A stretch of DNA of 64,000 nucleotides, taken from Actinacidiphila yanglinensis. GTDB taxonomy: Bacteria; Actinomycetota; Actinomycetes; Streptomycetales; Streptomycetaceae. Shown here one piece after another: positions 1 through 9,572 of the stretch. Both the position numbers and the translations under genes were made by a program. The stretch lies in the NCBI RefSeq assembly GCF_900107965.1, contig NZ_FNVU01000001.1, forward strand, positions 186,001 to 250,000. Direction: 5' to 3'. Positions within the stretch are counted from its first letter, which is position 1; each line of letters opens with the position of its first letter. The notes under the pieces are model-generated. The model had not been told where the DNA came from. It worked only from the letters and a program-made list of their open reading frames with translations, and made no database searches.

Positions 1-339
1 GCCGCGCGGGCATCCGGCGACGCGGTGGCCGGAGGCACATCCCGCCCCGCGGGCACGCCCGTTGACGCATCCGCACCCGAACAGCAGGCGGGGGAGGACG
101 TGTTCGTGCTGCCCAAGCGGGTGCGCGGCCGCACCCTCGCCGAGGCCGACCACCCGATGCCGTCGCAGGCCGCGGCACCCGCCGCCCGGCCGGCCACCGG
201 CAACATGGGCGCCCGCTTCGGCGCGTTCGTCGCCGCGGGCAAACGGCAGCGGGAGCAGGCCGGCCGGACCGCGGAGAGCGGACCGGCCGCCGGACCCGTA
301 CCGCCCGCACCACCGCAGGACGACGCCCCTTCGCCGTAG
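1..339 (+). CDS. cvnA: CvnA-type conservon sensor protein, C-terminal end only
   Basis: The window opens inside this reading frame, so only the last ~112 codons are seen. The visible part is a low-complexity Ala/Pro-rich tail with the short conserved-looking stretch LPKRVRG and a basic GKRQRE segment, as found at the C-terminus of CvnA histidine-kinase-like membrane proteins. The identification rests mainly on position: it lies directly before a roadblock protein, a DUF742 protein, a small GTPase and a P450, which is the cvnA-B-C-D-E order of streptomycete conservons. The kinase-like domain itself is outside the window. Confidence 0.7.
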   Translation, partial: AARASGDAVAGGTSRPAGTPVDASAPEQQAGEDVFVLPKRVRGRTLAEADHPMPSQAAAPAARPATGNMGARFGAFVAAGKRQREQAGRTAESGPAAGPVPPAPPQDDAPSP

Positions 340-396
340 CGACGTCGCCCGCGCGGCGCCGTATCCGTCAGGACAACAGATTGGAGGAGGGGGCCC

Positions 397-846
397 GTGG
401 TCCGGAGCAGTGCCGGACGAGCCCCAACCGCGATGCAGACCACCGATCGCAACCTCGACTGGTTGCTGGACAGCCTCCTGGAGCGCACCCCCGGCAGCCG
501 GTACGCCCTCGTCCTCTCCCGGGACGGCCTCAAGATGAGCCGGTCCTCGGGCCTGTCCGTCGACCAGGCCGACCAGCTGGCCGCCATCGCCTCCGGCATC
601 CAGAGCCTGTCGCACGGCGCGTCCGTGGAGTTCGGGGACGGCAGCGGCGGGGTGCGGCAGTCGATGACCGAGTTCCACGGCGGACTGCTGGTGATCGTCG
701 AGGCCGGCGAGGGCGCGCACCTCGCAGTCGTGGCGGCGTCGGAGGCCGACGCCGGGATCATCGGGCACAACACCAGCGAGCTGGTCGAGCAGTTGAGCGA
801 CTACCTGACCGCGCCGCCGCGAAGGCAGGGTGAGGAGCCCGTATGA
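397..846 (+). CDS. cvnB: CvnB, roadblock/LC7 domain protein of a conservon
   Basis: A 149-residue protein of the roadblock/LC7 family, which in conservons is thought to act as a regulator or partner of the CvnD GTPase in a membrane signalling complex. Typical family stretches are LDWLLDSLLERTPG near the N-terminus and FHGGLLVIVEAGEG in the middle. The GTG at 397 follows a strong GGAGGAGG ribosome-binding site with six bases spacing. An internal ATG at 433 would also give a complete domain. The stop overlaps the next start by four bases (ATGA), implying translational coupling to cvnC. Confidence 0.9.
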   Translation: MVRSSAGRAPTAMQTTDRNLDWLLDSLLERTPGSRYALVLSRDGLKMSRSSGLSVDQADQLAAIASGIQSLSHGASVEFGDGSGGVRQSMTEFHGGLLVIVEAGEGAHLAVVAASEADAGIIGHNTSELVEQLSDYLTAPPRRQGEEPV

Positions 847-1199
847 CGCCCGGGTCCGTCCAGCACGAGAACCCGGACCGGCTCTACACCGTCACCGGCG
901 GGCGCAGCCGTGCCGACGACGCCCGCCTGGACCTGGTCGCCCTCATCGTCAGCGAGTCGCAGCCGGTGCCGGGCATGCAGTCCGAGCACGCGGAGATCCT
1001 GCGGATCTGCCGGGCACCGACGGCGGTCGTGGAGATCTCCGCGGACCTGCGGCTGCCGGTGAGCGTGGTGCGCATCCTGCTGGCCGACCTCCTCGACACC
1101 GGCAGCGTCACCGCCCGCCACCCGCGTACCGCGGCGGGCGCCAGGCTGCCCGATCCCGACCTCCTGAAGCAGGTGCTCGTTGGACTCCGGAAACTGTGA
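843..1199 (+). CDS. cvnC: CvnC, DUF742 protein of a conservon
   Basis: A 118-residue DUF742 protein. Visible features are the N-terminal RLYTVTGGRSRAD box, a central stretch with helix-turn-helix character (EILRICRAPTAVVEISADLRLPV is the wider region), and a C-terminal LPDPDLLKQVLVGLRKL helix. The DUF742 family is found almost only in conservons and its biochemical role is not established. It begins in an ATGA overlap with cvnB and overlaps the cvnD start, so the genes are tightly coupled. Confidence 0.9.
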   Translation: MTPGSVQHENPDRLYTVTGGRSRADDARLDLVALIVSESQPVPGMQSEHAEILRICRAPTAVVEISADLRLPVSVVRILLADLLDTGSVTARHPRTAAGARLPDPDLLKQVLVGLRKL

Positions 1200-1788
1200 A
1201 CCGCCCGTGCGTGCGCCGCTGGCCGACACCGCGGACGAGGGACTGAAGATCGTGATCGTGGGCGGCTTCGGTGTCGGGAAGACCACCATGGTCCGCTCGG
1301 TCAGCGAGATCCGCCCGCTGAACACCGAGGAGACGATGACCCAGGCCGGCGTGGGCATCGACGAGACGGCGGGGGCCGACGGGAAGGTCACCACCACGGT
1401 CGCCTTCGACTTCGGCCGGATCAGCCTCAACGCGCGGATGGTGCTGTACCTGTTCGGCGCGCCCGGCCAGGAGCGCTTCTGGTTCCTGTGGGACCGGCTC
1501 TTCTCCGGCACGCTGGGCGCCGTGGTGCTCGTCGACCCGCGCCGGGTCGCCGACTCCTGGTACGCCATCGACCGGCTGGAGCACCACGGCCTGCCGTTCG
1601 TCGTGGCCCGCAACAACTTCGGGCCCCCTGTGCACAGCCTCGACCAGATACGGGACGCGCTGACGCTCGACGACGCCGTTCCGCTGATCGACTGCGACGC
1701 GCGCGACCGGGAGTCCGGCAAGACCGTCCTGATCACGCTCGTCGACCACCTCTACGCCCTGTCCCGCGCCCAGGAGATGGCCACGTGA
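1180..1788 (+). CDS. cvnD: CvnD, small Ras-like GTPase of a conservon
   Basis: A 202-residue ATP/GTP-binding protein. The P-loop GGFGVGKTT lies near residue 28, followed by the switch-like region with TMTQAGVGID, and LFGAPGQERF matches the G3 DxxG-type motif (here GAPGQ). In conservons CvnD works with CvnB as a GTPase switch under the CvnA membrane protein. The TTG at 1180 lies inside the end of cvnC; this start is needed to keep a normal N-terminus, and no better ATG/GTG exists before the P-loop. The stop overlaps the P450 start. Confidence 0.9.
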   Translation: MDSGNCEPPVRAPLADTADEGLKIVIVGGFGVGKTTMVRSVSEIRPLNTEETMTQAGVGIDETAGADGKVTTTVAFDFGRISLNARMVLYLFGAPGQERFWFLWDRLFSGTLGAVVLVDPRRVADSWYAIDRLEHHGLPFVVARNNFGPPVHSLDQIRDALTLDDAVPLIDCDARDRESGKTVLITLVDHLYALSRAQEMAT

Positions 1789-3053
1789 CCGACCACGCCC
1801 CAGCGGGTCCCCTGCTGTCCGGACCGCCCGCCGCCTGCCCGGCCCGCCCCGGCGCGGTGGCGCTGGCCGGGCTGGAGTTCCAGCACACCCCGGCTCGGCT
1901 CTACCAGGAACTGCGCCGCGCGCACGGGCCGGTGGCGCCCGTGCTGCTCGACGGCGGTGTCCCGGCCTGGCTGGTGCTGGGCTACCGCGAGTTGCACTAC
2001 GTCACCAGCAACGACGAGTTGTTCGCCCGCGACTCGCGCCGCTGGAACCAGTGGGAGGGCATCCCGGCGGACTGGCCGCTGCTGCCCTACGTGGGCTACC
2101 AGCCGTCCGTGCTCTTCACCGAGGGCACCGAGCACCAGCGCCGGGCCGGGGTGATCAGCGACGCGCTGGCCGAGGTCGACCAGTTCGAGCTCAAACGGCA
2201 CTGCGAGGAGGTCGCCGACCGGCTGATCAACGCCTTCGCCGGCCGCGGCCGGGCCGACCTGATGGCCGACTACGCCCAGCGGCTGCCGCTGCTGGCCGCG
2301 ATCTGGATGTGCGGGCTGCCCGAGTCGCAGACCGCCGACATGGTCCGCGACCTGATCCTGTCCCTGGACGCCGCCGAGGGCGAGGACCCGGTCGCCGCCT
2401 ACCTGCGGGTCCAGCAGCGGGTGCAGGCATTGCTGGACGCCAAGCGCGTCACCCCCGGCCCCGACGTGACCTCCCGCATGCTCGCCCACCCGGCCGGGCT
2501 CGCGGACATGGAGATCGTGCAGGACCTGATCACGGTGATCGCCGCCGCCCAGCAGCCGACCGCGAACTGGATCGGCAACGCGCTGCGGCTGATGCTCACC
2601 GACGACCGGTTCGCCGTCACGCTGTCCGGCGGCCGCGGCAGCGCCGGCCAGGCGCTCAACGAGGTGCTGTGGGAGGACACCCCGACGCAGAACTTCATCG
2701 GGCGGTGGGCCACCCGGGACACGCAGCTGGGCGGGCGGCAGATCCGGCAGGGCGACTGTGTCGTCCTCGGGCTGGCCGCGGCCAACACCGATCCCGAGGT
2801 GCGGCCCGACGGCCACGCGGGGACGGGCGGCAACAGCGCGCACGTCTCCTTCAGCCACGGCGAGCACCGCTGCCCTTACCCGGCCCCCGAGTTGGCCGAG
2901 GCGATCGCGGGCACCGCGGTGGAGGTGCTGCTCGACCGGTTGCCGGACGTGGAGTTGTCGGTGCCGGTGGAGGAGCTGGCGTGGCGGCCGTCGGTGTGGA
3001 TGCGCGGCCTGGAGGTGCTGCCGGTCCGCTTCACCTCCGCGTTCGTGGGGTGA
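1785..3053 (+). CDS. cvnE: CvnE, conservon cytochrome P450 (CYP157-like) lacking ExxR
   Basis: A 422-residue P450 starting at a GTG that overlaps the cvnD stop (GTGA). The heme-thiolate motif FSHGEHRC is at about residues 356-363. At the usual K-helix position, where nearly all P450s carry ExxR, the sequence reads NEVLW near residue 291, so the Arg is replaced by Trp. Loss of ExxR is a known feature of CYP157 enzymes from streptomycete conservons. The rest of the fold, with its heme loop, looks intact. Substrate is unknown. It is the last gene of the conservon operon. Confidence 0.88.
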   Translation: MTDHAPAGPLLSGPPAACPARPGAVALAGLEFQHTPARLYQELRRAHGPVAPVLLDGGVPAWLVLGYRELHYVTSNDELFARDSRRWNQWEGIPADWPLLPYVGYQPSVLFTEGTEHQRRAGVISDALAEVDQFELKRHCEEVADRLINAFAGRGRADLMADYAQRLPLLAAIWMCGLPESQTADMVRDLILSLDAAEGEDPVAAYLRVQQRVQALLDAKRVTPGPDVTSRMLAHPAGLADMEIVQDLITVIAAAQQPTANWIGNALRLMLTDDRFAVTLSGGRGSAGQALNEVLWEDTPTQNFIGRWATRDTQLGGRQIRQGDCVVLGLAAANTDPEVRPDGHAGTGGNSAHVSFSHGEHRCPYPAPELAEAIAGTAVEVLLDRLPDVELSVPVEELAWRPSVWMRGLEVLPVRFTSAFVG

Positions 3054-3056
3054 GGC

Positions 3057-3145
3057 GCCGGGTGGCCCGGCCCGGTCGGCGGATGACGTCCGGCCGGCCA
3101 CGGACCGGGCCACCCGGCACGTCACGCCGTGCACGTCACGGCGTG
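3057..3145. terminator. Double hairpin between two convergent P450 genes
   Basis: Two strong inverted repeats fill the 103-base gap. Arms at 3057-3070 and 3105-3118 are a perfect 14-bp inverted repeat. Arms at 3123-3131 and 3137-3145 give a 9-bp stem with a CACGT loop. There is no clear T-run, as is common in high-GC actinomycetes. It probably terminates both convergent transcripts. Confidence 0.55.
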
Positions 3146-3156
3146 TGCCTCACCTC

Positions 3157-4371
3157 TCATGCCGCGTCGAACTCCACCCGCACCGAGGCCGGACCGCGAG
3201 TGAACACGCCCCGCTCGGCCGGGACTTCCCCCGGGGCGAGCCGCAGCCGCGGCATCGCGTCCAGCAACTGGCCGACGGCCACCTCCACTTCCGTCTTGGC
3301 CAGCAGTGCGCCGACGCAGAAGTGCCGGCCGAGCGCGAAGGCCAGGTGGTCGGCGGCGGCCGAGAACGCGTTGGTGCTGTTCAGGTCCTCCCGGAAGATG
3401 TCGAACGTGTCCGGGTCGGCGTACCGCTCCTCGTCACGGCCCGCGGAGCCGATCAGGCAGGTGACGGTGCTGCCCTTGCGGATCACCCCGCCGGAGACCG
3501 GCACGTCCTCGGCGACCTGCCGCATGATCATGTGCACCGGCGGCGTGTAGCGCAGCGTCTCGGCGAACGCCCGCGGGATCAGCGTCCGGTCCGCCCGCAC
3601 GGCGGCCAGCTGGTCGGGATGCCGCAGCAGGTTGGCGAAGACGCTGGCGATCGCCTTGTCCGTGGTCTCGCCACCCGCGGCCAGCAGCAGGCTGCAGAAC
3701 GCCTTGATGTCCTCGTCGTTCATCGCGGTGCCGTCGACCTCGGCGGAGCACAGCGCGGAGAGCAGGTCCCCGCCCGGGTGCTCGCGGCGGTCCCGGATGA
3801 TCGGGAGCATGTACGCGGCGAACTCCTCCCGGGTGCGCTCGCCGGCCGCGGTGACCTCCGGGTCCTGGGCGAGGTTGCCGAGGAACGCGATCACCGAGGT
3901 GTACCAGCCGTGGAACCTGTCGTGGTCGGCCCGGTCCAGTCCGAGCATGTCGGCGATCACGTTCACCGGGAAGCGCGTGGCGTACTGCCCGACGAGTTCG
4001 GCCGAACCCTGCTGCCGGAAGGCGTCGATGAGTTCGCGCGAGTTGCGCTCGATCACCGGGAGGAACGTGTCCTGGAGTTCCTTGCCGCGGAAGGCCGGCG
4101 CGACCAGGGCCCTGCGTACCGCGTGCTCGCGCCCGCTCATCTGCAGGATGGTCCGCCCGTGCACGGGCTCGAGCTGCCACCCGTAGTTCTCGGTGGTGAA
4201 CGTCGCGTCCTTGAAGGCGCGTTCGACGTCCTCGTAGCGCGAGACGAGGTAACTCTGCATCGCCTCGTGCCAGACGAGGGGCGTCTCCTGCCGCATCACG
4301 CGGTAGCTGGGGTAGGGGTCCTCGGCGAACTCCGGGGACAGGATGTCCTGAGCATGGCGAGCTACGGACAT
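3157..4371 (-). CDS. Cytochrome P450 (CYP147-like)
   Basis: A 404-residue P450 with a full set of motifs: AGGETTDK on helix I, ETLR (ExxR) on helix K, and heme loop FALGRHFCVG. The N-terminal DILSPEFAEDPYPSY and the C-terminal FTRGPASVRVEFD resemble CYP147 enzymes, but this family call is from memory. It is convergent with the conservon P450, from which it is separated by two hairpins. Some conservons are followed by a second P450 that may work with CvnE; here the opposite orientation makes co-transcription impossible. Confidence 0.88.
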   Translation of the reverse strand: MSVARHAQDILSPEFAEDPYPSYRVMRQETPLVWHEAMQSYLVSRYEDVERAFKDATFTTENYGWQLEPVHGRTILQMSGREHAVRRALVAPAFRGKELQDTFLPVIERNSRELIDAFRQQGSAELVGQYATRFPVNVIADMLGLDRADHDRFHGWYTSVIAFLGNLAQDPEVTAAGERTREEFAAYMLPIIRDRREHPGGDLLSALCSAEVDGTAMNDEDIKAFCSLLLAAGGETTDKAIASVFANLLRHPDQLAAVRADRTLIPRAFAETLRYTPPVHMIMRQVAEDVPVSGGVIRKGSTVTCLIGSAGRDEERYADPDTFDIFREDLNSTNAFSAAADHLAFALGRHFCVGALLAKTEVEVAVGQLLDAMPRLRLAPGEVPAERGVFTRGPASVRVEFDAA

Positions 4372-4581
4372 GAGACTCCTTGGTCTGAGAGAACCGGCGG
4401 AACCTATGCGGCCAGCGTAGGCACGAACATCCGTTCAGGCCATACGCGTTGGCGGGTCAGCGCTGGTCACGGACGGACCCGCCGACCGGGGCGGGCGCGC
4501 GCCGGCGCGGCGGAGTGCGCGGGGGTGGTCGCCGTGGGCGCCGCGGGGTGGGGTGGGCCGGCGCCGTACCGGACCGCCTAA

Positions 4582-5298
<717 letters not shown>

Positions 5299-5308
5299 AG
5301 TCGCGGGC

Positions 5309-6244
5309 GTGTTCAGCAACGGGTCACACGGGGGCGGTCGTCGCGGCGGGTTCGTCGCAGCGGCCGTGGTGGCGGCGGTGGTGCTACTGGGCGGCTGCGG
5401 AGCGGCGGGCCCGGACACCGGTTCCGACGGCACGAAGAGTACCGGCAGCGCGGTGGGCGCCGACGGGAAGAACGCAGGCAGCGCGGGTGCGTCGACGCCC
5501 GCTGCCACGCCCTCCTCGGCGACCCCGTCTGCGGAAACGCTTCCTCTGGCCGGGAAGGTGGTCGCGCTCGATCCCGGGCACAATCCGACCAACTACCAGC
5601 ACACCAAAGAGATCAACCGCCTGGTCGACATCGGGACCAACCGCAAGGAATGCGACACCACGGGCACGGAGACCAACTCGGGCTACCCGGAGGCCTCCTA
5701 CACCCTGGACGTCTCCCGGCGGGTGCGGGCGATCCTGGCCGCGCGTGGCGCGAAGGTGGTGCTGACCCAGGACGGCGACCGCCCGTACGGCCCCTGCGTC
5801 GACGAGCGGGCCCGGATCGGCAACGACGCGCACGCCGACGTGGCGCTGTCCATCCACGCGGACGGTGCGCCCGCCGGCGCGCACGGCTTCCATGTGATCG
5901 CGCCCGAGTCGCTGCACTCGGGCGGCGCCGACACCCGGAAGATCGCCGCGCCGTCGCTGCGGCTGGCGACCACCCTGCGCACGCACTTCAAGGCGGCCAC
6001 CGGTGAGCCGTTCGCCAACTACCTGGGCGGCGGAAAGGGGTTGATGGTCCGCGGTGACCTCGGCGGGCTCAACCTCTCCACCGTGCCGAAGGTGTTCATC
6101 GAGTGCGGCAACATGCGCAACAAGCAGGACGCCAAGTCGTTGACGAGCGCCGCCTGGCGGCAGCGCGCCGCCCAGGGGATCGCCGACGGACTCACCGCCT
6201 TTCTTGAGGGTTCCCCCGCGGGGCCTGCCGAAGGGAAGAGGTGA
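5309..6244 (+). CDS. Lipoprotein N-acetylmuramoyl-L-alanine amidase (Amidase_3)
   Basis: A zinc amidase that would cleave the amide bond between muramic acid and the stem peptide of peptidoglycan outside the cell. The chosen GTG start gives a classic lipoprotein signal: two Arg, a hydrophobic stretch and lipobox LLGGC. A Ser/Ala/Thr-rich spacer follows. The catalytic domain has zinc ligands in DPGHN, PEASY and SIHADG, and the catalytic Glu in FIECGNMRN. An in-frame ATG at 5282 would overlap the methyltransferase end. A TATAGAGT box at 5294 suggests a near-leaderless transcript from the GTG. Confidence 0.87.
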   Translation: MFSNGSHGGGRRGGFVAAAVVAAVVLLGGCGAAGPDTGSDGTKSTGSAVGADGKNAGSAGASTPAATPSSATPSAETLPLAGKVVALDPGHNPTNYQHTKEINRLVDIGTNRKECDTTGTETNSGYPEASYTLDVSRRVRAILAARGAKVVLTQDGDRPYGPCVDERARIGNDAHADVALSIHADGAPAGAHGFHVIAPESLHSGGADTRKIAAPSLRLATTLRTHFKAATGEPFANYLGGGKGLMVRGDLGGLNLSTVPKVFIECGNMRNKQDAKSLTSAAWRQRAAQGIADGLTAFLEGSPAGPAEGKR

Positions 6245-6344
6245 CAAGGCTGTAGCAGTCCGGTATGGATCGCGCACCAAGACGCATACCTGACACCCGG
6301 CCATAGATCACACCCGTACGATGGGGCACCGCTTCCCGCCCCGA

Positions 6345-6356
6345 CGAATCGATTCG
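6345..6356. promoter_or_regulatory. CGAATCGATTCG palindrome upstream of a membrane protein gene
   Basis: A perfect 12-bp palindrome 31 bases upstream of the chosen start of the following membrane protein gene. It could be an operator, but nothing identifies a regulator. A related 15-bp palindrome with the same GAATCG half-site occurs at 49408-49422. Confidence 0.3.
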
Positions 6357-6386
6357 CACCTCGTATCGCAAAGGACAGGACCCGAC

Positions 6387-7250
6387 GTGAACATCCGCTC
6401 CCTGACCCGAGGAGACGGCGTGGTGATCGGCTCAGCGGCGCTGCTGCTGATCGCCTCCTTCCTGCCGTTCTACAGCTACCCCAGCGGCTACTCCGTGTCC
6501 GGTGGCGTCTCCCACAGCTCGCAGAACCTCTGGCACTCGGCCACCTTCCCGATCCTGCCGTCGGTGACGCTGGCCGCGGTCGTCGCCGCTGCGGCGCTGC
6601 TCTTCGCGCGGTCCGGCCAGCTCGCGGGCCGGCAGGTGCTGGGTCTGAGCCTCGACCAGTGGGTGGTCGCGCTGTCGCTGTTCGTCGGCTGGACCGCGGT
6701 GTGGTCGACGCTCTTCAACAACCAGGACGGCGTCGACAAGAAGGTCGGCGCCTGGCTGACCCTCATCTTCGGCATCGTGATCGCCGTGGCCGCCGCGCTC
6801 TCCAGCCGGCTGCCCGCGCTCAAGGCGCCGCTGATGGGCGCCCCGCAGCAGCCGCAGCCGTACGGGGTCGGCGCGCAGCAGCCCTACGGCATGAACCCGC
6901 CGCAGGCCGGCTACGGCTACCCGGGCGGCGCCCAGTCGGTCGACCCGGCCTATGGCGGCGCCCCGGCCCCGCAGCCGCCGTACGGTGGCGGCCCGGTCGC
7001 CGCCGCGCCGCACGCCGCCCAGCCGACCGCCGCCGCCCCGGCGCCGTCCGCGGACTTCACCGCGTTCTGGTTCGCCGTGCCGGTGCCGCGTCCGCTGTTC
7101 GCGGAGGACGGCAGTGGCGGGCAGATCGCCGAGCTGGCCCCGGGCACCTGGTACCTCGCGGTCGACCAGCGCGGCCAGGCCCTCATCGCGCAGACCCAGG
7201 ACGGGCGCCGCGGCGTCCTCCAGGACAGCAGCGGCATCCAGCGCGGCTGA
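6387..7250 (+). CDS. Integral membrane protein with Pro/Gln/Tyr-rich linker and C-terminal domain
   Basis: A 287-residue protein. About four membrane helices occupy residues ~12-160 (for example VVIGSAALLLIASFLPF and WVVALSLFVGW). A flexible region rich in Pro, Gln, Gly and Tyr follows (repeats of PYG and QPYG), then a soluble C-terminal domain of ~70 residues that includes WFAVPVPRPLF. The start is GTG 6387 after an AAGGACAGGA ribosome-binding site. Similar hypothetical proteins are common in streptomycetes; the function is unknown. A strong terminator follows. Confidence 0.75.
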   Translation: MNIRSLTRGDGVVIGSAALLLIASFLPFYSYPSGYSVSGGVSHSSQNLWHSATFPILPSVTLAAVVAAAALLFARSGQLAGRQVLGLSLDQWVVALSLFVGWTAVWSTLFNNQDGVDKKVGAWLTLIFGIVIAVAAALSSRLPALKAPLMGAPQQPQPYGVGAQQPYGMNPPQAGYGYPGGAQSVDPAYGGAPAPQPPYGGGPVAAAPHAAQPTAAAPAPSADFTAFWFAVPVPRPLFAEDGSGGQIAELAPGTWYLAVDQRGQALIAQTQDGRRGVLQDSSGIQRG

Positions 7251-7310
7251 CCTCCCGGCGTTCCCAGCGTCGGGCCGGTTCGCCGGGCGGGTCCGCGGCT
7301 CTCTCCACAC

Positions 7311-7351
7311 GACGGCCGGCCGTCCCCCTCATAAGGGGGCGGCCGGCCGTC
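7311..7351. terminator. Strong bidirectional hairpin terminator
   Basis: A 17-bp stem with one bulged T and a 6-base loop (7329-7334) sits between convergent genes ending at 7250 and 7446. The arms are GACGGCCGGCCG plus CCCCC on the left and the matching GGGGG plus CGGCCGGCCGTC on the right. Confidence 0.75.
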
Positions 7352-7445
7352 GCCGTGTCTGCGGACCGCCTGTCCGGCGGGGACCGCGTTCAGCCCAGCG
7401 CTTCAGCGGCTCATCAGCTCGGCAGGCCCAGCGGCTCGGGTCCGC

Positions 7446-8018
7446 TCAGCCGCCGAGCTCGGAGAGCGAGGGCACCTGGTCCTTCACCTCGGCGCCCGCC
7501 TCCTTGCCCGCCTTCTTGACCTGGTCGATCACGTCGTCGAACTCGTTGACGGTCGCCCCCGGGTCCTGGCCCTTGCGCAACTTCGTCGGCAGGGACTTCA
7601 ACGAGACGATGGCCGCGTTCACCGGCTGCATCAGCCGGTTGAGCGTCGGGTCGCCCTTGGCGTTCACCGAGGCCGCCTTGAGCCGGTTGTACGCGAACGC
7701 CCCGGCCAGGCCCGCCTTGATCAGCGTGGCGGTCCGCCCGCTCGCGCCCTTCTTGAACCTGCCCGCCTTGTACGGCTTCACGATCCACTGGTACGTCGCC
7801 CCGGCGGCGAGCCCCGCGTTCGCCGCGAACCGCGTCTTCGCGAGCTTCTGCTTCTGCGCGCTCGAACTCGGGCTCGGGCGCGTACTGGTGGCGGCGGCGT
7901 GCGAGCTGTGCGAGGCGGAGTCGTCGCCGCAGGCGGGCAGCACCAGCAGGGCGGCGGCGAGCAGCAGCGCGGTCAGCGCGCGGCGCAGCGGCAGGCGCGG
8001 CGGGAAGCCGGTCGGCAC
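7446..8018 (-). CDS. Putative lipoprotein of unknown function
   Basis: A 190-residue protein with a signal peptide (basic PPRLPLRRA, hydrophobic core, lipobox LVLPAC) and a Ser-rich spacer. The mature part is a mostly helical, Lys/Ala-rich domain ending in EVKDQVPSLSELGG. The GTG start follows GGAGG at good spacing. No known catalytic motif is visible. I do not recognise a characterised family; similar sequences are annotated as hypothetical in streptomycetes. Confidence 0.72.
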   Translation of the reverse strand: MPTGFPPRLPLRRALTALLLAAALLVLPACGDDSASHSSHAAATSTRPSPSSSAQKQKLAKTRFAANAGLAAGATYQWIVKPYKAGRFKKGASGRTATLIKAGLAGAFAYNRLKAASVNAKGDPTLNRLMQPVNAAIVSLKSLPTKLRKGQDPGATVNEFDDVIDQVKKAGKEAGAEVKDQVPSLSELGG

Positions 8019-8185
8019 GGGTACCTCCGGTGGTCGGCGGGCGGTCGCGGGGGTGGTGCGCCCGCTCCCGCAGGATCACCCGGCTGCCCGCGGCCCGCCA
8101 GCCGGACGGGCCCGTACGGTGGCGGCCGCCGGGCAGCACGCCGGGGGACCCGACCCCTGGCAGGAGGTGGTGCGGCCGGCGCCGC

Positions 8186-9007
8186 TCAGAACGAGGTCCG
8201 CGCCAGCCAGTGGTCGAGCAGCGCGCGGTCACCGAGGACCTCCACCTGGTCGCTGTCCGGCGGCAGCCGGCGCATCAGCACCTGGAGCACGTCGGTCAGG
8301 GAGCCGCGCAGGGTCACGTCGCCGTGGTCGCCGGCGCCTTCTGCCTGGGCCGGTCCGCGCCGCCATTCCACCCGGTCCGGGTGGCGGACGATCACCCACT
8401 CCGGGTCCAGGTCCGGCACGGCCGCGGTGTCGTCGGCCCGCAGCCGGAGCGTCTGGCCGGTGCCCAGCAGCTCGTGCAGTTCGGGGTCGCCGGCGACCTG
8501 CTCCGGGTCGGTGACCAGGTCCAGCCACTCGTCGACGGCGTTGGCGGCCAGGACCGGCGCGGCCTCGAAGGGCCGTCCGGCGCCGAGCGCCGCGTCGGCA
8601 CGGTGCACCAGGGTCTCCTGCGCCATCCTGCGGGCCCAGAACCCGGACCGCTTCGCGCTCCACCACGACCACATCGGCACGTCCGGCCCCGCTTCCCGGA
8701 GCCGTTCCGCGAGCAGGCGCGCGCCCGAGGCCAGCCACGCGTCCAACTCCTCCGCGCCGGGCGCCGGGTCGTAGTCCGGCACGTGCGCGGCGTCGTCGGG
8801 CAGTTCGGCGTCGTCGGGCCGCCGCACCATCTCCGCGGCCCAGCGGTGCGCCTGACCGACGTGCACGGCCAGGTCGTTGAGGGTCCACTCCGGGCAACTG
8901 GGCACCTTGCGGCCCAGATCGCCGCCGCGCAGGGTCGCGCGCAGCAACGCCGTCTCGCTCTCGATCGCCGCGCAGTACTCCTCGTGCGCCAGCCAGGCCG
9001 TCGCCAT
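8186..9007 (-). CDS. Maleylpyruvate isomerase family mycothiol-dependent enzyme (DinB fold)
   Basis: A 273-residue two-domain protein. The N-terminal DinB-fold domain has the family signature PSCPEWTLNDLAVHVGQAH, whose His residues belong to the predicted metal site, and a second His in ARRMAQETLVHRADA. The C-terminal domain matches the MDMPI C-terminal module. Members use mycothiol or a metal in isomerisation or thiol-transfer reactions, but most have no known substrate. A second member lies at 29560. Confidence 0.85.
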   Translation of the reverse strand: MATAWLAHEEYCAAIESETALLRATLRGGDLGRKVPSCPEWTLNDLAVHVGQAHRWAAEMVRRPDDAELPDDAAHVPDYDPAPGAEELDAWLASGARLLAERLREAGPDVPMWSWWSAKRSGFWARRMAQETLVHRADAALGAGRPFEAAPVLAANAVDEWLDLVTDPEQVAGDPELHELLGTGQTLRLRADDTAAVPDLDPEWVIVRHPDRVEWRRGPAQAEGAGDHGDVTLRGSLTDVLQVLMRRLPPDSDQVEVLGDRALLDHWLARTSF

Positions 9008-9215
9008 ACGTGTTCCCCGCTTCTCGTTCGCTGCTGTCCGTTCCGGCGTACCCGAGCCCGCTTGCCCGGGCCGCGCCCGCCCCCGCGTGCCTCCACCCGG
9101 CCCCGTTCACGCGCCTTGTCGCTTCAGGGGGTTGGGTCGCACCCGGCCGTTCCGGCCGTGCGCGCACCGGAACCGTCGCGGGTTTCACTCACCCTAACGG
9201 GGCAATGCGAGAGCC

Positions 9216-9503
9216 ATGGCCAGACGCTATGGCGGTAACCCCGCCGCGGTGATCATCCTCATCGCCGCAGACATCGCTGCACTCATCCTGATCCTGTGGA
9301 TCTTCTTCTTCGTCCTCGACGCGAACCGCGCCAACGACCTGGTCAACTGGGTCCACCACGCGGCGAACTGGCTCGCGACCTGGTCGAAGGACATGTTCAC
9401 CGTCGACAACGCCAAGTGGCGCACCGTGCTCAACTACGGCCTGCCCGCGGCGGTCTACCTCCTCGTCGCCCACGCGGTCGCCGGCCGCGTCAACCGCGCC
9501 TGA
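9216..9503 (+). CDS. Small integral membrane protein (95 aa)
   Basis: The protein has a strongly hydrophobic N-terminal helix (residues ~9-33, AAVIILIAADIAALILILW) and a second helix near the C-terminus (GLPAAVYLLVAHAVAG) joined by a Trp-rich amphipathic segment with VNWVHHAANWLATW. Codon use is strongly GC3-biased, which supports coding. No family with known function is recognised. Confidence 0.75.
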   Translation: MARRYGGNPAAVIILIAADIAALILILWIFFFVLDANRANDLVNWVHHAANWLATWSKDMFTVDNAKWRTVLNYGLPAAVYLLVAHAVAGRVNRA

Positions 9504-9514
9504 CGCCGCTCTCG

Positions 9515-9554
9515 ACCGGGGCTCCCTCCCGCGCCGTCCCGGCGCGGCCCCGGT
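9515..9554. terminator. Hairpin between convergent genes
   Basis: An outer stem ACCGGGGC/GCCCCGGT (9515-9522 with 9547-9554) and an inner stem GCGCC/GGCGC (9531-9535 with 9541-9545) lie between a rightward gene ending at 9503 and a leftward gene ending at 9573. Confidence 0.5.
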
Positions 9555-9572
9555 TTCCGGCAGCGGTTCCGG

